Assembly (NCBI RefSeq): GCF_036867135.1
Contig: NZ_JBAJIJ010000001.1
Coordinates: 124,001-188,000 of the forward strand
Direction of reading: 5' to 3'
Source of the DNA: Aeromicrobium sp. Sec7.5
Lineage (GTDB): Bacteria; Actinomycetota; Actinomycetes; Propionibacteriales; Nocardioidaceae
DNA length: 64,000 nucleotides
Position numbers and translations under genes: made by a program. A model generated the notes under the pieces. That model worked only from the letters and a program-made list of their open reading frames with translations, had not been told where the DNA came from and ran no database searches. Positions 1 to 9,071 of the stretch are shown here, piece after piece; the stretch's first letter is position 1, and every line of letters begins with the position of its first letter.

Positions 1-13
1 TGTCGGAGCTCTG

Positions 14-1090
14 ATGGCCGTCATCGAGCGCGAGCCCGCGCCCAGCACCCCGGACTCCACCGACGGCCGTTCGGTCATCACCCGGGTCCGCCTCCTGCGC
101 CGGGGACGCACGATCTCGGTCACGCTGGTGCTGGCGGCGGTGGCGTTCGCGCTGTTCGTCGGCACGATGATGTTCGGCAGCTTCTCGGTGTCGCCGTGGC
201 AGGTCGTGCTGGCCACGTTCGGCTTCGACACCGATCCCGGGGTGGAGTACGTCGTGCGCCAGGTGCGGCTCTCGACCGCCTCGACCGCGCTGGGCACAGG
301 CCTGGCGATGGGGCTGGCCGGCATCATCTTCCAGCGCCTGCTCGCCAACCCCCTGGCCTCGCCCGACTTCGTCGGCGTCTCCGCCGGTGCGAGCTTCTTC
401 GCCGTCAGCTCCATCGTGGTGCTCAACCTGCAGGGCGAGATGGTCTCCCTGGCCGCGCTCGTCGGCGCGCTGCTGGCGGCACTGCTGGTCTACCTCCTGG
501 CGTGGCGCGACGGGATCACGGGGTACCGGTTCATCCTGATCGGCATCGGCGTGAGCCAGTTCTTCCTCGCCGGCTCGGGCTACGTCCTGTCGCGCGCCAA
601 CCAGTACAACGCTCGGGAGGCGATGACCTGGCTCGTGGGCGCCGTCGGCCAGGCGGGCGATACCGAGCTGCGGGTGCTGTTCCTCAGCCTGGCCGTCGTG
701 CTGCCCGCGGTGTTCGTCATGACCCGCCAGCTGGCCGCGCTCGAGCTCGGCGACGACACGGCCACGGCGCTCGGCGTCCGCGTCGAGACCATGCGACTCG
801 CGCTGATGCTGACCGCGGTCGTGCTGATCGCGCTCGCCACGGCCGTCGCCGGTCCCATGGCGTTCGTCGCCCTGATCGCCGGCCCGATCGCATCGCGCCT
901 GGTAGGTGCCGGCAGCTCGGCCCTGCTGGCGGCCGCCTTCGTCGGCGCCAGCATCGTGCTCGCCGCCGACCTCGTGGCCCAGCACGCGCTGCCCGCGCAG
1001 CTGCCGACCGGCGTCGTGACCGGCGCGATCGGCGCCCCCTATCTCATCTGGTTGCTCGTCTCGGTCAACCGGGAAGGACGTGGAGGATGA
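14..1090 (+). CDS. FecCD-family iron-siderophore ABC transporter permease
   Basis: Integral membrane permease of a siderophore or heme importer, moving ferric chelates from the binding protein into the cytoplasm. It is 358 aa with about nine to ten hydrophobic segments beginning near residue 35. The stretch ANPLASPDFVGVSAGA (about residues 112-127) and the C-terminal GPIASRLVGAGS region are typical of BtuC/FecCD proteins. The stop overlaps the start of the ATPase gene by ATGA, so the two are translationally coupled. The ATG at 14 lies close to the window edge, and an upstream permease and binding protein probably lie outside it. The family is certain; the substrate is inferred. Confidence 0.93.
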   Translation: MAVIEREPAPSTPDSTDGRSVITRVRLLRRGRTISVTLVLAAVAFALFVGTMMFGSFSVSPWQVVLATFGFDTDPGVEYVVRQVRLSTASTALGTGLAMGLAGIIFQRLLANPLASPDFVGVSAGASFFAVSSIVVLNLQGEMVSLAALVGALLAALLVYLLAWRDGITGYRFILIGIGVSQFFLAGSGYVLSRANQYNAREAMTWLVGAVGQAGDTELRVLFLSLAVVLPAVFVMTRQLAALELGDDTATALGVRVETMRLALMLTAVVLIALATAVAGPMAFVALIAGPIASRLVGAGSSALLAAAFVGASIVLAADLVAQHALPAQLPTGVVTGAIGAPYLIWLLVSVNREGRGG

Positions 1091-1950
1091 CCGATCTCGA
1101 CCCGCAGGCCCCGGCAGGGCCGCTGCCCGATCCGACCTCGCGGCACCACGACCTCCGGGCCCGCGGCCTGACGCTCGGCTACTCCGGCGTCGACATCGTG
1201 CACGCGCTCGACCTCGTCGTGCCGGACGGTCTCGTGACGGTCATCGTCGGCGCCAACGGCTGCGGCAAGTCGACCCTGCTGCGCGGCCTGGCCCGGCTCC
1301 TCAAGCCGCGCGCGGGCGCCGTGGAGCTCGACGGCCGCCCGCTGAAGGAGTGGGCCAGCGCCGACGTCGCCCGGGTCATGGGCCTGCTCCCGCAGAATCC
1401 GGTGGCCCCCGACGGCATCACCGTCGCCGACCTCGTGGGGCGCGGCCGGTACCCGCACCAGGGCTGGTTCCGCCGGTGGAGCGCCGAGGACGACGCCGCG
1501 GTCGCGGGGGCCCTGGCGGCCACGCACACGACCGAGCTCGCCGACCGCACGCTCGCCGAGCTGTCCGGGGGCCAGCGCCAGCGCGTGTGGGTCGCGATGG
1601 TGCTCGCCCAGGACACCGACCTGGTGCTGCTCGACGAGCCGACGACGTTCCTCGACATCAGCCACCAGGTCGACCTGCTCGACCTGCTGGACGATCTCAA
1701 CCGTGTGCACGGCAAGACCGTCGTGATGGTCCTGCACGACCTCAACCTGGCGTGCCGCTACGCCCACCACATCGTCGCGATGAAGTCGGGCACCGTCGTC
1801 GCGCAGGGAGCGCCGCAGGACGTCATCACGCCCGAGGTCGTCGACGACGTGTTCGGCCTGCCGTGCCGGGTCGTGCCCGATCCGGTCACGGGAACCCCGC
1901 TCGTGGTGCCCCTCGGCCGCCAGCGGGCAGTGAAGCACGCCGGCGACTGA
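1087..1950 (+). CDS. Iron-siderophore ABC transporter ATP-binding protein
   Basis: ATPase that powers the FecCD-type permease encoded just upstream. It is 287 aa. Walker A is GANGCGKST (residues 55-63), the signature LSGGQRQR starts near residue 159, Walker B LVLLDEPTT near 179, followed by the H-loop VLHDLN. The spacing and the text around LSGGQ match FepC/FhuC proteins. The ATG at 1087 overlaps the previous stop (ATGA). An in-frame extension upstream exists but would lie inside the permease gene. It ends 11 bp before the convergent SDR gene. Confidence 0.94.
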   Translation: MTDLDPQAPAGPLPDPTSRHHDLRARGLTLGYSGVDIVHALDLVVPDGLVTVIVGANGCGKSTLLRGLARLLKPRAGAVELDGRPLKEWASADVARVMGLLPQNPVAPDGITVADLVGRGRYPHQGWFRRWSAEDDAAVAGALAATHTTELADRTLAELSGGQRQRVWVAMVLAQDTDLVLLDEPTTFLDISHQVDLLDLLDDLNRVHGKTVVMVLHDLNLACRYAHHIVAMKSGTVVAQGAPQDVITPEVVDDVFGLPCRVVPDPVTGTPLVVPLGRQRAVKHAGD

Positions 1951-1961
1951 GGGGACCGACG

Positions 1962-2819
1962 TCAGTGCAGGCTGAGCTCGGGGTTGTGGGGGCCCTTGGG
2001 CTCGACCCAGAAGTCGAGCGCGAGCTCCTCCTCCTTGCCGCCGTTGAGGTAGATGCTGAAGTCGGTGACCCCCGCCTCCTCGAGCACGTCGTCGTCGATG
2101 AAGAAGTTGCCCGTGCACTCGCGGCTCGGGCGCGTGAGGATCTCGTAGGCCGCGTCGGCCATGATCGCCGGCGTGCGCGAGCTGGCGCCGAGACCGGGGC
2201 CCACGACGTTGCGCACCGCGGCGGTGTCGATCGCGGTGCGCGGCCAGAGCGAGTTGGCGGCCACGCCGTCCTCGCGCAGCTCACCGGCCAGGCCCATCGT
2301 CACGAGGCTCATGCCGAACTTCGCGATCGTGTAGGCCGTGAACGTCGTGTGCCACTTCGGGTCGAGGCTGATCGGCGGGCTGAGCGTCAGGATGTGCGGG
2401 TTCGCCGACTGCTTGAGCCACGGGATCGACGTCTTGCTCAGCAGGAACGACCCGCGGCAGTTGATGTCGTTCATGAGGTCGTACTTCTTCATCGCGATGT
2501 CCTCGGAGCGGGACAGGTCGATCGCGCTCGCGTTGTTGACCACGGCGTCGATGCCGCCGAACGTCTCGGCGGTCTGCGCGACCGCATCGGCCACGAAGGC
2601 GTCGTCGCGGACGTCGCCGACCAGCGGCAGGGCCTTTCCACCCGCCGCCTCGATCGCGGCCGCCGCGGTGTGGATCGTGCCGGGCAGGTTCGGGTGGGGC
2701 TCGGTCGTCTTGGCGAGCAGGGCGACGTTGGCGCCGTCGCGAGCGGCGCGCACGGCGATCGCCTCGCCGATGCCGCGGCTCCCGCCGGACATGATGATCG
2801 TGACTCCGGACAAAGACAT
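1962..2819 (-). CDS. SDR family oxidoreductase, HSDL2-like
   Basis: NAD(P)-dependent short-chain dehydrogenase of 285 aa, closest in pattern to the HSDL2 (hydroxysteroid dehydrogenase-like 2) subgroup. Visible features are the glycine-rich SGGSRGIG (residues 11-18), the NNAS motif after the fourth strand and the catalytic YTIAK near residue 163. The ILTLSPP stretch that carries the catalytic serine is characteristic of HSDL2 proteins. The start at 2819 is preceded by a clear GGAGGACC ribosome site; a longer frame upstream lacks one. It is divergent from the nitroreductase gene with about 59 bp between them. The substrate is unknown, perhaps a fatty acyl or sterol compound. Confidence 0.88.
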   Translation of the reverse strand: MSLSGVTIIMSGGSRGIGEAIAVRAARDGANVALLAKTTEPHPNLPGTIHTAAAAIEAAGGKALPLVGDVRDDAFVADAVAQTAETFGGIDAVVNNASAIDLSRSEDIAMKKYDLMNDINCRGSFLLSKTSIPWLKQSANPHILTLSPPISLDPKWHTTFTAYTIAKFGMSLVTMGLAGELREDGVAANSLWPRTAIDTAAVRNVVGPGLGASSRTPAIMADAAYEILTRPSRECTGNFFIDDDVLEEAGVTDFSIYLNGGKEEELALDFWVEPKGPHNPELSLH

Positions 2820-2878
2820 GGGTCCTCCAGGTGGATCGCGTGTGGCAGTCTGGTCATCATGACAGTGGTGGTGGCACG

Positions 2879-3580
2879 ATGACCATGGCGGCCGAGACCG
2901 AAAAGGGAACACCGTCGGCGACGCCGTCGAGCACCGTCGAGCAGGTGCTGCGCGACCGGTGGAGCTGCCGCGGCTATCTCCCCGAGCCCGTGCCGCGCGC
3001 GACGGTCGAGCAGATCCTCGAGGCCGCGCAGCGCACGCCGTCGTGGTGCAACACGCAGCCGTGGCAGGCCGCGATCTTCTCCGGCGACGCGATCGACGAG
3101 CTGCGCGCCTCGTTCGCGACCGACACTCGCCTCACCCCCGACATTCCGTTCCCGCCCGGTTACGACGGCGTCCACGCCGAGCGTCGCCGCGAGGTCGGCC
3201 TGCAGCTGTACGACGCGGTCGGTGTCGAGCGCGGCGACCGTCAGGCCTCGGCGATGCAGATGCTGCGCAACTTCGACTTCTTCGACGCCCCGCACGTGGC
3301 GATCGTGTCGGCCCCCGCGAGCCTCGGCCCGTACGGGTACGTCGACTGCGGTCTCTACGTGCAGTCGTTCCTCCTGGCCGCGCACGCGCAGGGCGTCGCC
3401 ACGATTGCCCAGGCGGCGGTCGCGATGAAGTCGGAGCTGCTCCACGAGCGCCTCGGCTGGGGCGAGGACCGGCACATCGTGTGCGGCATCTCGTTCGGCT
3501 GGCCCGATCCGGAGCACCCGAGCAACGCGTTCCGTGCGCACCGCGCCCCGGTGAGCGACTCCGTCACGTTCCTCGACTGA
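2879..3580 (+). CDS. Nitroreductase family protein
   Basis: FMN-dependent NAD(P)H oxidoreductase of 233 aa. The N-terminal RWSCRGYLPEPVP with RTPSWCNTQPWQ is the FMN-binding signature of the family, and the C-terminal IVCGISFGWPD closes the fold. Start choice is uncertain: ATG at 2879 and ATG at 2885 are both in frame, with no strong ribosome site. It shares a short divergent promoter region with the SDR gene, which contains a near-palindrome GTCATCATGAC. The physiological substrate (quinone, nitroaromatic or enone) cannot be told from the sequence. Confidence 0.9.
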   Translation: MTMAAETEKGTPSATPSSTVEQVLRDRWSCRGYLPEPVPRATVEQILEAAQRTPSWCNTQPWQAAIFSGDAIDELRASFATDTRLTPDIPFPPGYDGVHAERRREVGLQLYDAVGVERGDRQASAMQMLRNFDFFDAPHVAIVSAPASLGPYGYVDCGLYVQSFLLAAHAQGVATIAQAAVAMKSELLHERLGWGEDRHIVCGISFGWPDPEHPSNAFRAHRAPVSDSVTFLD

Positions 3581-3590
3581 CCCCCACACG

Positions 3591-3697
3591 CCCCTTGAGG
3601 TGCGACGAGGAACGAGGAGCCTCGAAAGGGGTACCTCAGCCCCTCAGCTGACCGAGGTTTCGAGGCTCGTCGCCAGGGCTCCTCGCACCTCAACCAC
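3591..3697. repeat. Palindromic intergenic element pair (GAGGTGCGA/GCCTCGAA family)
   Basis: Two oppositely oriented copies of an imperfect palindromic element. The first copy, 3591-3631 (41 bp), is an exact reverse complement of 32321-32361. The second copy, 3654-3697, has the core TTTCGAGGCTCG...CGCACCTCAACC. It sits between the convergent nitroreductase and arginine deiminase genes, and the arcA stop codon (TGA of GGTGGTTGAGG) lies inside it. It may act as a bidirectional terminator or REP-like element; this is inference. Confidence 0.8.
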
Positions 3698-4904
3698 CGG
3701 AAGTAGGCGCGCCAGGGTCGCGGGCGATCGGGCAGGACATGCAGCGGGGACCGCCCCGGCCGGAGCCGAGCTCACTCCCGCTGATCGTGATGACCTCGAT
3801 GCCCTGCTCCGAGAGCCGTGCGTTGGTGTGCTCGTTGCGCTCGTACGCCACCGCGAGCCGCGGCGCGATCGCGAGGGTGTTGTTGCCGTCGTCCCACTGC
3901 TCGCGCTCCGCGGTGACCGGGTCCAGACCGGTCTCGATGCGGCGCAGCTCGTCGATGCCCATGGCGCGCGCCGCCACCGGGAAGAACGGCTCGCGCGGGC
4001 CGATCTCGAGGCCGTCGTCGTTGAGCGTGAGGGTCGTGGCCGTGAGGTCGTCGGCCATGGTCGGAAAGATCACGACGGCGTCGACGTCGACCATCGTGAC
4101 GATCGTGTCGAGGTGCATCGTGGCGCGCTCCTGCGCGATCGGCACCGCGAGCACGGTGTGCGCCAGGCCCTCGCCCAGGACCTGTCGTGCGAAGCGCTCG
4201 GCTCCGGCGGGCGTCGTTCGCTCGCCGACCCCGATGGCCATGACGCCCGGTGCCAGCAGGAGGACGTCGCCACCCTCGACGTGCTCCAGGTGTGGACCGT
4301 GCACCTGCTCCACGCCGGCGAACCGCGGGTGATGCCCGTAGACGAGTCCGGTCAGCTGGGTCTCCCGCACGCGGGCCGGCATCGCGAGGCTCGTGACGGC
4401 GACCCGATCGGGGAGCCAGACCGACGAGTCGCGCGTGAAGAGCAGGTTCGGGAGCGGGTCGATCACGAAGTCGTCGTGGGCGAGCAGGCTCGTGACCAGC
4501 GTGCGCACCGGCACCTCGTCGTTGCGCAGTCCTGCCGTCAGGACGGTCGCGAGCTCGGTCGGGTGCAGGTCGCCCAGCCACTCGCGCAGGTACTCGCGCA
4601 GGCCGTCGCCGAGGTGCAGCGCCTCGGTCGTCGCGACGACGACGGCGTCGCGCGCGGCGGTCGACTCGAGAGTCTCCCGCAGGAGCGCGGTGAGATAGAG
4701 GACCTCGACGTCGTGGTCGCGCAGCGCCTGGGCGAAGGCGTCGTGCTCCTCCTGCGCCCGGCCGAGCCACGGCACGCCGTCGAACAGCAGGGCGTCGTTG
4801 TTGCGGGGGGTGAGCCGGGCGATCTCGGCACCGGGGCGGTGCAGCATCACGGTGCGCAGCCGTCCGACCTCGCTGTCGACCCCGAGCCCTCGCTGCGCTG
4901 TCAT
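3690..4904 (-). CDS. arcA: Arginine deiminase
   Basis: Hydrolyses L-arginine to citrulline and ammonia in the arginine deiminase pathway. It is 404 aa, the usual length. N-terminal [13 protein letters not shown], the EGGDVLLL stretch, [10 protein letters not shown] with the catalytic His, and the C-terminal [13 protein letters not shown] with the nucleophilic Cys at about residue 388 are all present. No ornithine carbamoyltransferase, carbamate kinase or antiporter gene lies beside it, so it is a stand-alone copy. The last codons GGT GGT TGA come from the palindromic repeat. Confidence 0.96.
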   Translation of the reverse strand: MTAQRGLGVDSEVGRLRTVMLHRPGAEIARLTPRNNDALLFDGVPWLGRAQEEHDAFAQALRDHDVEVLYLTALLRETLESTAARDAVVVATTEALHLGDGLREYLREWLGDLHPTELATVLTAGLRNDEVPVRTLVTSLLAHDDFVIDPLPNLLFTRDSSVWLPDRVAVTSLAMPARVRETQLTGLVYGHHPRFAGVEQVHGPHLEHVEGGDVLLLAPGVMAIGVGERTTPAGAERFARQVLGEGLAHTVLAVPIAQERATMHLDTIVTMVDVDAVVIFPTMADDLTATTLTLNDDGLEIGPREPFFPVAARAMGIDELRRIETGLDPVTAEREQWDDGNNTLAIAPRLAVAYERNEHTNARLSEQGIEVITISGSELGSGRGGPRCMSCPIARDPGAPTSGG

Positions 4905-4918
4905 GCGCCGAGCCTAGG

Positions 4919-4952
4919 GGTCCGGGCGGTCCGGGCGGTCCGGGCGGTCCGG
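4919..4952. repeat. 9-bp tandem repeat
   Basis: The unit GGTCCGGGC is repeated three times perfectly and followed by a partial fourth copy. It lies directly upstream of arcA (minus strand start at 4904) and upstream of the divergent SLH metalloprotease gene. Copy number could vary by slippage and alter arcA promoter spacing; that effect is inferred. Confidence 0.85.
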
Positions 4953-5006
4953 TGCTCCTGTCGACATCCTTCCGTTCGGACCCGCGTGAGCCCCTGATGA
5001 CCGACG

Positions 5007-7199
5007 ATGGGGGGCATGATGTCGATTCGCCCCTTCCGATCCGCCGGCCGCCTCGCGGTCGCGGCCCTCGCAGTGGCGGGTCTGTCGGCCTCCACCCTCG
5101 TCCCGGGTTCCGGCGACACCGGCGACGCCACGACGGTGACCACGGCGTCGGCCGCGCCGGCACCGGTCGCCGCGCCGTCGGTTCCGGTTCCGGTTCCGCA
5201 GGAGTCGTCGTCGCCCGCCGGTGATGAGGCCGGACCGGACGAGACGGTGCTGGGACCCGCGGCGGTCGAGGCGATCGGCGACGACCTCGGCGAGGTCGCC
5301 GCTCTCAACGAGCTGACCGACGAGGAGCTGACCGAGAGACTGCAGGACCCCACCTACGGCGTCGGACCCGACGGCCGGCTGTTCGTGGCCGAGTTCCTCG
5401 ACGAGGAGCACACGGCCGACCAGGCCGAGGTCGGTGGCGCCGGTGGCGACGAGCCGGTCGCGCTCGCCGCCGTGGTGCCCCTCGACCAGACCTTCGGACT
5501 CAGCAGCCTGCCCGGCTCACGCCGCACGATCTACCTGGACTTCGACGGCCACACGTTGACCAACACGATCTGGAACCAGGTGCAGGGCATCCCGAACGGT
5601 CGCACGGTGCCGCCGTTCAGCCTGGACGGCTCCGACGCCTTCTCGGCCGCCGAGCTCGAGTACATCCAGAACGTGTGGCTCGCCGTGTCGGAGGACTACG
5701 CGCCGTTCGACGTCAACGTGACGACCCGAGCCCCGTCCACCGACCAGCTCCGGCGTTCCACGTCGGACGACCAGACCTACGGCGCTCGCGCGATCATCAC
5801 GACTCCGCGGGTGCAGGCCGACTTCCCCTCCAGCTGTCCCATCACCTCGACGTGCGCCGGGCTCGCCTACGTCGACGTGTTCGACACCGCCGGTCCATCG
5901 CACGCGCGCTACGAGGGCGCGTTCGTCAACGCGGCCGCGGTCGGCAGCCCGCTGGCGCTCACCACGATCGTGAGTCACGAGGTCGGCCACAACGGTGGGC
6001 TGAACCACGCCGGCTTCACCGACGGCGTCGTGACGCGCGACTACTACTCCGGAACCGGCAACTGGGGTCCGATCATGGGCACGCCCTACTCGCGGCCGCT
6101 CAGCCAGTGGACGAACCACAGCTACCCGGGACACACCAATGAGGCGGCCGCCGACCTGACGGTGCTGGCCTCCCACGGCATCGCGCCGCGACCCGACGAC
6201 GCAGGTTCGACGATCGGGTCGTCCACACCGTCCGGCTGGACGACGAGCCGTCGTGGACTCATCTCGACCCCGACCGACCAGGACGTGTGGAACATCGGTC
6301 GGTGCGATGGCACGATCACGGTCTCCGCCACTCCCTCGGCCTACTCCACCAACCTCGACCTCGCGCTGACCCTCGTGACGGGGACCAGTGCCGCCCCGGT
6401 CGAGGGCGCGCGCGTCGATCCGCCCTCGGGACAGTCGGGCTCGGGATCGTCGATGCGGGCGACGGGCGTCGCGGCCACCGTGCAGCGGTCGGCCGGCGAC
6501 ACGCAGTACTACGTCCGGGTGGCGGGCAGCCCGACCGGACCTGACACGGGGTACGGCAACCTCGGCCCGTACACGCTCTCCGCGACCTGCGCGGGCTTCT
6601 CCCAGCAGCCGGCAGGTCTTCCGCGCTTCACCGACGTCCCGCCGGGGCAGAGCTTCTTCGGCCAGATCGAGTGGCTCGCCGGTAGCGGGGTCTCGACCGG
6701 CTACGACCAGGGCAACGGGACCACGACCTTCCAGCCGTCGGCCGCAGTGCTGCGCGAGCAGATGGCGGCGTTCCTGTACCGGTTCGCGGGTGCGACGGCG
6801 TCGTCGACGTCGTGCGGGCTGCTGGACGTGCCGTCGTCGAGCACGTTCGCCAAGGAGATCTGCTGGCTGAAGGGCACGAGCATCACGACGGGGTACGCGG
6901 TGCCGGGGGGCACGCAGTTCCGTGGCGCGCAGCCGGTGCTGCGGGAGCAGATGGCGGCGTTCCTGTACCGGTTCGCGGGCGAGCCCCCGTCGTCGACGTC
7001 GTGCGAGCTGCTGGACGTGCCGCCGTCGAGCACGTTCGCCAAGGAGATCTGCTGGCTCAAGAGCACCGGCATCACGACGGGGTACGCGGTGCCGGGTGGC
7101 ACCCAGTTCCGCGGCTCGCAGCCCGTGCTGCGTGAGCAGATGGCCGCGTTCCTGTCCCGCTACGACGACCAGGGCCTGCCCGTGGCCCCCGCGCCGTGA
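5007..7199 (+). CDS. Secreted metzincin-type metalloprotease with three C-terminal SLH repeats
   Basis: Predicted secreted zinc protease of 730 aa. The N-terminus is a signal peptide (basic MMSIRPFRSAGR then a hydrophobic segment). A catalytic domain carries HEVGHNGGLNH at residues 324-334, an exact HExxHxxGxxH metzincin zinc site, with the Met-turn methionine in WGPIMG at about 357. A beta-rich region follows, then three SLH repeats starting near residues 541, 604 and 667 with a 63-residue (189-bp) period. Each has TDVP/LDVP, TGY and VLREQMAAFL, and repeats 2 and 3 carry paired cysteines. ATG codons at 5007, 5016 and 5019 compete as the start. It probably acts at the cell surface, anchored through SLH. 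The substrate is unknown. Confidence 0.85.
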   Translation: MGGMMSIRPFRSAGRLAVAALAVAGLSASTLVPGSGDTGDATTVTTASAAPAPVAAPSVPVPVPQESSSPAGDEAGPDETVLGPAAVEAIGDDLGEVAALNELTDEELTERLQDPTYGVGPDGRLFVAEFLDEEHTADQAEVGGAGGDEPVALAAVVPLDQTFGLSSLPGSRRTIYLDFDGHTLTNTIWNQVQGIPNGRTVPPFSLDGSDAFSAAELEYIQNVWLAVSEDYAPFDVNVTTRAPSTDQLRRSTSDDQTYGARAIITTPRVQADFPSSCPITSTCAGLAYVDVFDTAGPSHARYEGAFVNAAAVGSPLALTTIVSHEVGHNGGLNHAGFTDGVVTRDYYSGTGNWGPIMGTPYSRPLSQWTNHSYPGHTNEAAADLTVLASHGIAPRPDDAGSTIGSSTPSGWTTSRRGLISTPTDQDVWNIGRCDGTITVSATPSAYSTNLDLALTLVTGTSAAPVEGARVDPPSGQSGSGSSMRATGVAATVQRSAGDTQYYVRVAGSPTGPDTGYGNLGPYTLSATCAGFSQQPAGLPRFTDVPPGQSFFGQIEWLAGSGVSTGYDQGNGTTTFQPSAAVLREQMAAFLYRFAGATASSTSCGLLDVPSSSTFAKEICWLKGTSITTGYAVPGGTQFRGAQPVLREQMAAFLYRFAGEPPSSTSCELLDVPPSSTFAKEICWLKSTGITTGYAVPGGTQFRGSQPVLREQMAAFLSRYDDQGLPVAPAP

Positions 7200-7219
7200 C
7201 CTGCTGACGGCGCCGGCGG

Positions 7220-9028
7220 TCAGGAGCGGAAGAGGCGGTCCCAGTTGTCGCGACTCGTCAGCTCCGGCATGGCGGCCCGCCAGGCCGCCTGCGCGGCCGG
7301 GCCCCGGCGCTTGAGCTGGCGGAGCGCACGGCGGATCTCGCGGTAGGACTCCAACGACTTGCGTCGCGAGATGCGACGCACCCGGAACGTCGACTGGGTG
7401 CGGTCCGTGGCGACGACGGTGCTGAACGAGCCGGCGTGCCACCAGCTCGTGATCGAGTCGATCGCGGCGGCTCCGGACACCTTCAGCCGGAGCTGCCGGC
7501 GGAGGAGCTGGCGCAGGAAGCGGTCCGGGTCGTCGGGCATCGGGAGCTCGAGCGCGAGGCGGACGTCGCCCAGACCGATCTCGGCGAGCTCTTCCGGCGT
7601 CAGGCGCTTCGTCTCGGGATGGTCGGCACGGAGGGCGTGCACCGCGGCGAGCGCGGTACGGCCCCCGTCGGCGATCTGATCGGGTCCGTCGAGGAAGGCG
7701 TCGATCGCTGCGACCACCGTGGCGATCAGGCCGTAGCGGTACTCGACCAGGAAGTGGCGGAGCTGACGCCCGAGCGACTCCAGGCCGCTGCCGGGGAAGT
7801 CGCCGAGGTAGAGCGACGAGACGATCAGCGCGTTGCGCGTGCGGAAGAAGAGGGGCCAGTCGTCCCAGTCCTTCATCGCGAAGTCGGCGTGCCAGACCCC
7901 GCTGCCGGGAAGCGTGACGGTGGCGTGTCCCCGGCTTCGTGCCCGGATGCCGAACTCGATGTCGTCCCACTGGAAGAACAGGGGGATGGGCAGGCCGACC
8001 TCGTCGATGACCTCGGCGGGCACGAGGCACGCCCACCACGCGGCGTAGTCGGCGTCGACCCGCTTGCCGGGCAGCTCGGCGAGCAGGTCGGCGTTCGAGA
8101 AGCGGTCGCTCGGCACCCCGGCGACGAACCGGTCGAGCGCGGTGTTCTCCCCCTGGGCCACGAGCTGCGAGGGGTGGTGGAGGTTGAGCATCTGGCCGCC
8201 GACGAGCGTGGGCCGCAGCGTGAGCGACCCGAACGCGCTCATGCGCAGCACGGTCTCGGGGTCGAGGCGGATGTCGTCGTCCATCAGCAGGACGTCGCCC
8301 GGGCGGCCCGCGAACCGGTCACGGGTCTCGAGCATGCCGCGGGTGAACCCACCGGCGCCGCCGAGGTTGGGCTGGCGGACGACGAGGAGGCGCTCGCCGA
8401 GCCCCTCGGCGACGGCGTCGAAACCGGGCTCGTCGGCGATGAGTCGATCACCTTGGTCGACCACCACGACCGAGTCCACCACCGTGCGCATCGCGGGATC
8501 GGCGACCAGCGCGCCGAGGGTCGCGACGCAGTCGGTCGGCCGGTTGTACGTGCAGATCACGAGGCCCGTCAGTCGATCGGCCGCCTCCGTCGGGGTCGTC
8601 ACGGTGACGTCGCTGACGGTCAGGCTGCCGGTCGTGGTGGAGATCTCGAGCCACAGGTGGCCCTCGTCGAGGTAGTGGTCCAGCGGGGCTCGCAGCGTCA
8701 GGGCCTGGGCCGAATCGACCGCGTCGACGTCGGCCCGCTCGACGATGCTGGTCGTCGGGGAGAAGTCGTCCGAGACCAGTAGGACGGTGCCATGGCCGCG
8801 CACCGTCATGTGGACCTCGACGTCGCGCACGCGGGTCCAGCGCTGCCAGTGCGAGGCCTCGACCCGGCCGAAGTAGGTGCGGGTGGTGGCCAGGCTCGAC
8901 GGGTGGACCGTGACGGAGCTGCGCGTGCGGTCGATCGTGCCGGCCTCGGCCCGCACGTACAGGTCGTCGGGCGCGGGAACCGTCGCTGCGAGGTGGATGC
9001 GCTGCAGCAGCGTGCCAGGTGTCGTCAT
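7220..9028 (-). CDS. GlfT2-like galactofuranosyltransferase (GT2)
   Basis: Glycosyltransferase that adds sugars, probably galactofuranose from UDP-Galf, to a wall polysaccharide. It is 602 aa, close to mycobacterial GlfT2. An N-terminal beta domain (about 1-150) precedes a GT-A fold with LVICTYNRP (Cys near 159), the metal-binding MDDDIRLD (about 249-256), QWDDIEFG (WDD near 354-356) and VWHADF (His near 380). The C-terminal helical region is also typical. It lies 43 bp downstream of the pyruvyltransferase gene, almost surely in one operon. Acceptor and linkage are inferred. Confidence 0.88.
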   Translation of the reverse strand: MTTPGTLLQRIHLAATVPAPDDLYVRAEAGTIDRTRSSVTVHPSSLATTRTYFGRVEASHWQRWTRVRDVEVHMTVRGHGTVLLVSDDFSPTTSIVERADVDAVDSAQALTLRAPLDHYLDEGHLWLEISTTTGSLTVSDVTVTTPTEAADRLTGLVICTYNRPTDCVATLGALVADPAMRTVVDSVVVVDQGDRLIADEPGFDAVAEGLGERLLVVRQPNLGGAGGFTRGMLETRDRFAGRPGDVLLMDDDIRLDPETVLRMSAFGSLTLRPTLVGGQMLNLHHPSQLVAQGENTALDRFVAGVPSDRFSNADLLAELPGKRVDADYAAWWACLVPAEVIDEVGLPIPLFFQWDDIEFGIRARSRGHATVTLPGSGVWHADFAMKDWDDWPLFFRTRNALIVSSLYLGDFPGSGLESLGRQLRHFLVEYRYGLIATVVAAIDAFLDGPDQIADGGRTALAAVHALRADHPETKRLTPEELAEIGLGDVRLALELPMPDDPDRFLRQLLRRQLRLKVSGAAAIDSITSWWHAGSFSTVVATDRTQSTFRVRRISRRKSLESYREIRRALRQLKRRGPAAQAAWRAAMPELTSRDNWDRLFRS

Positions 9029-9071
9029 GTCGTCGGCATCCTAGTGCGAGCCTCGGCCGCCATGGGCGGAG

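Noticed and set aside
5517..8039. Long open frame on the minus strand through the metzincin and glycosyltransferase genes
   Set aside because: Arg/Pro-rich shadow translation of high-GC coding DNA; real genes with conserved motifs occupy both strands there.
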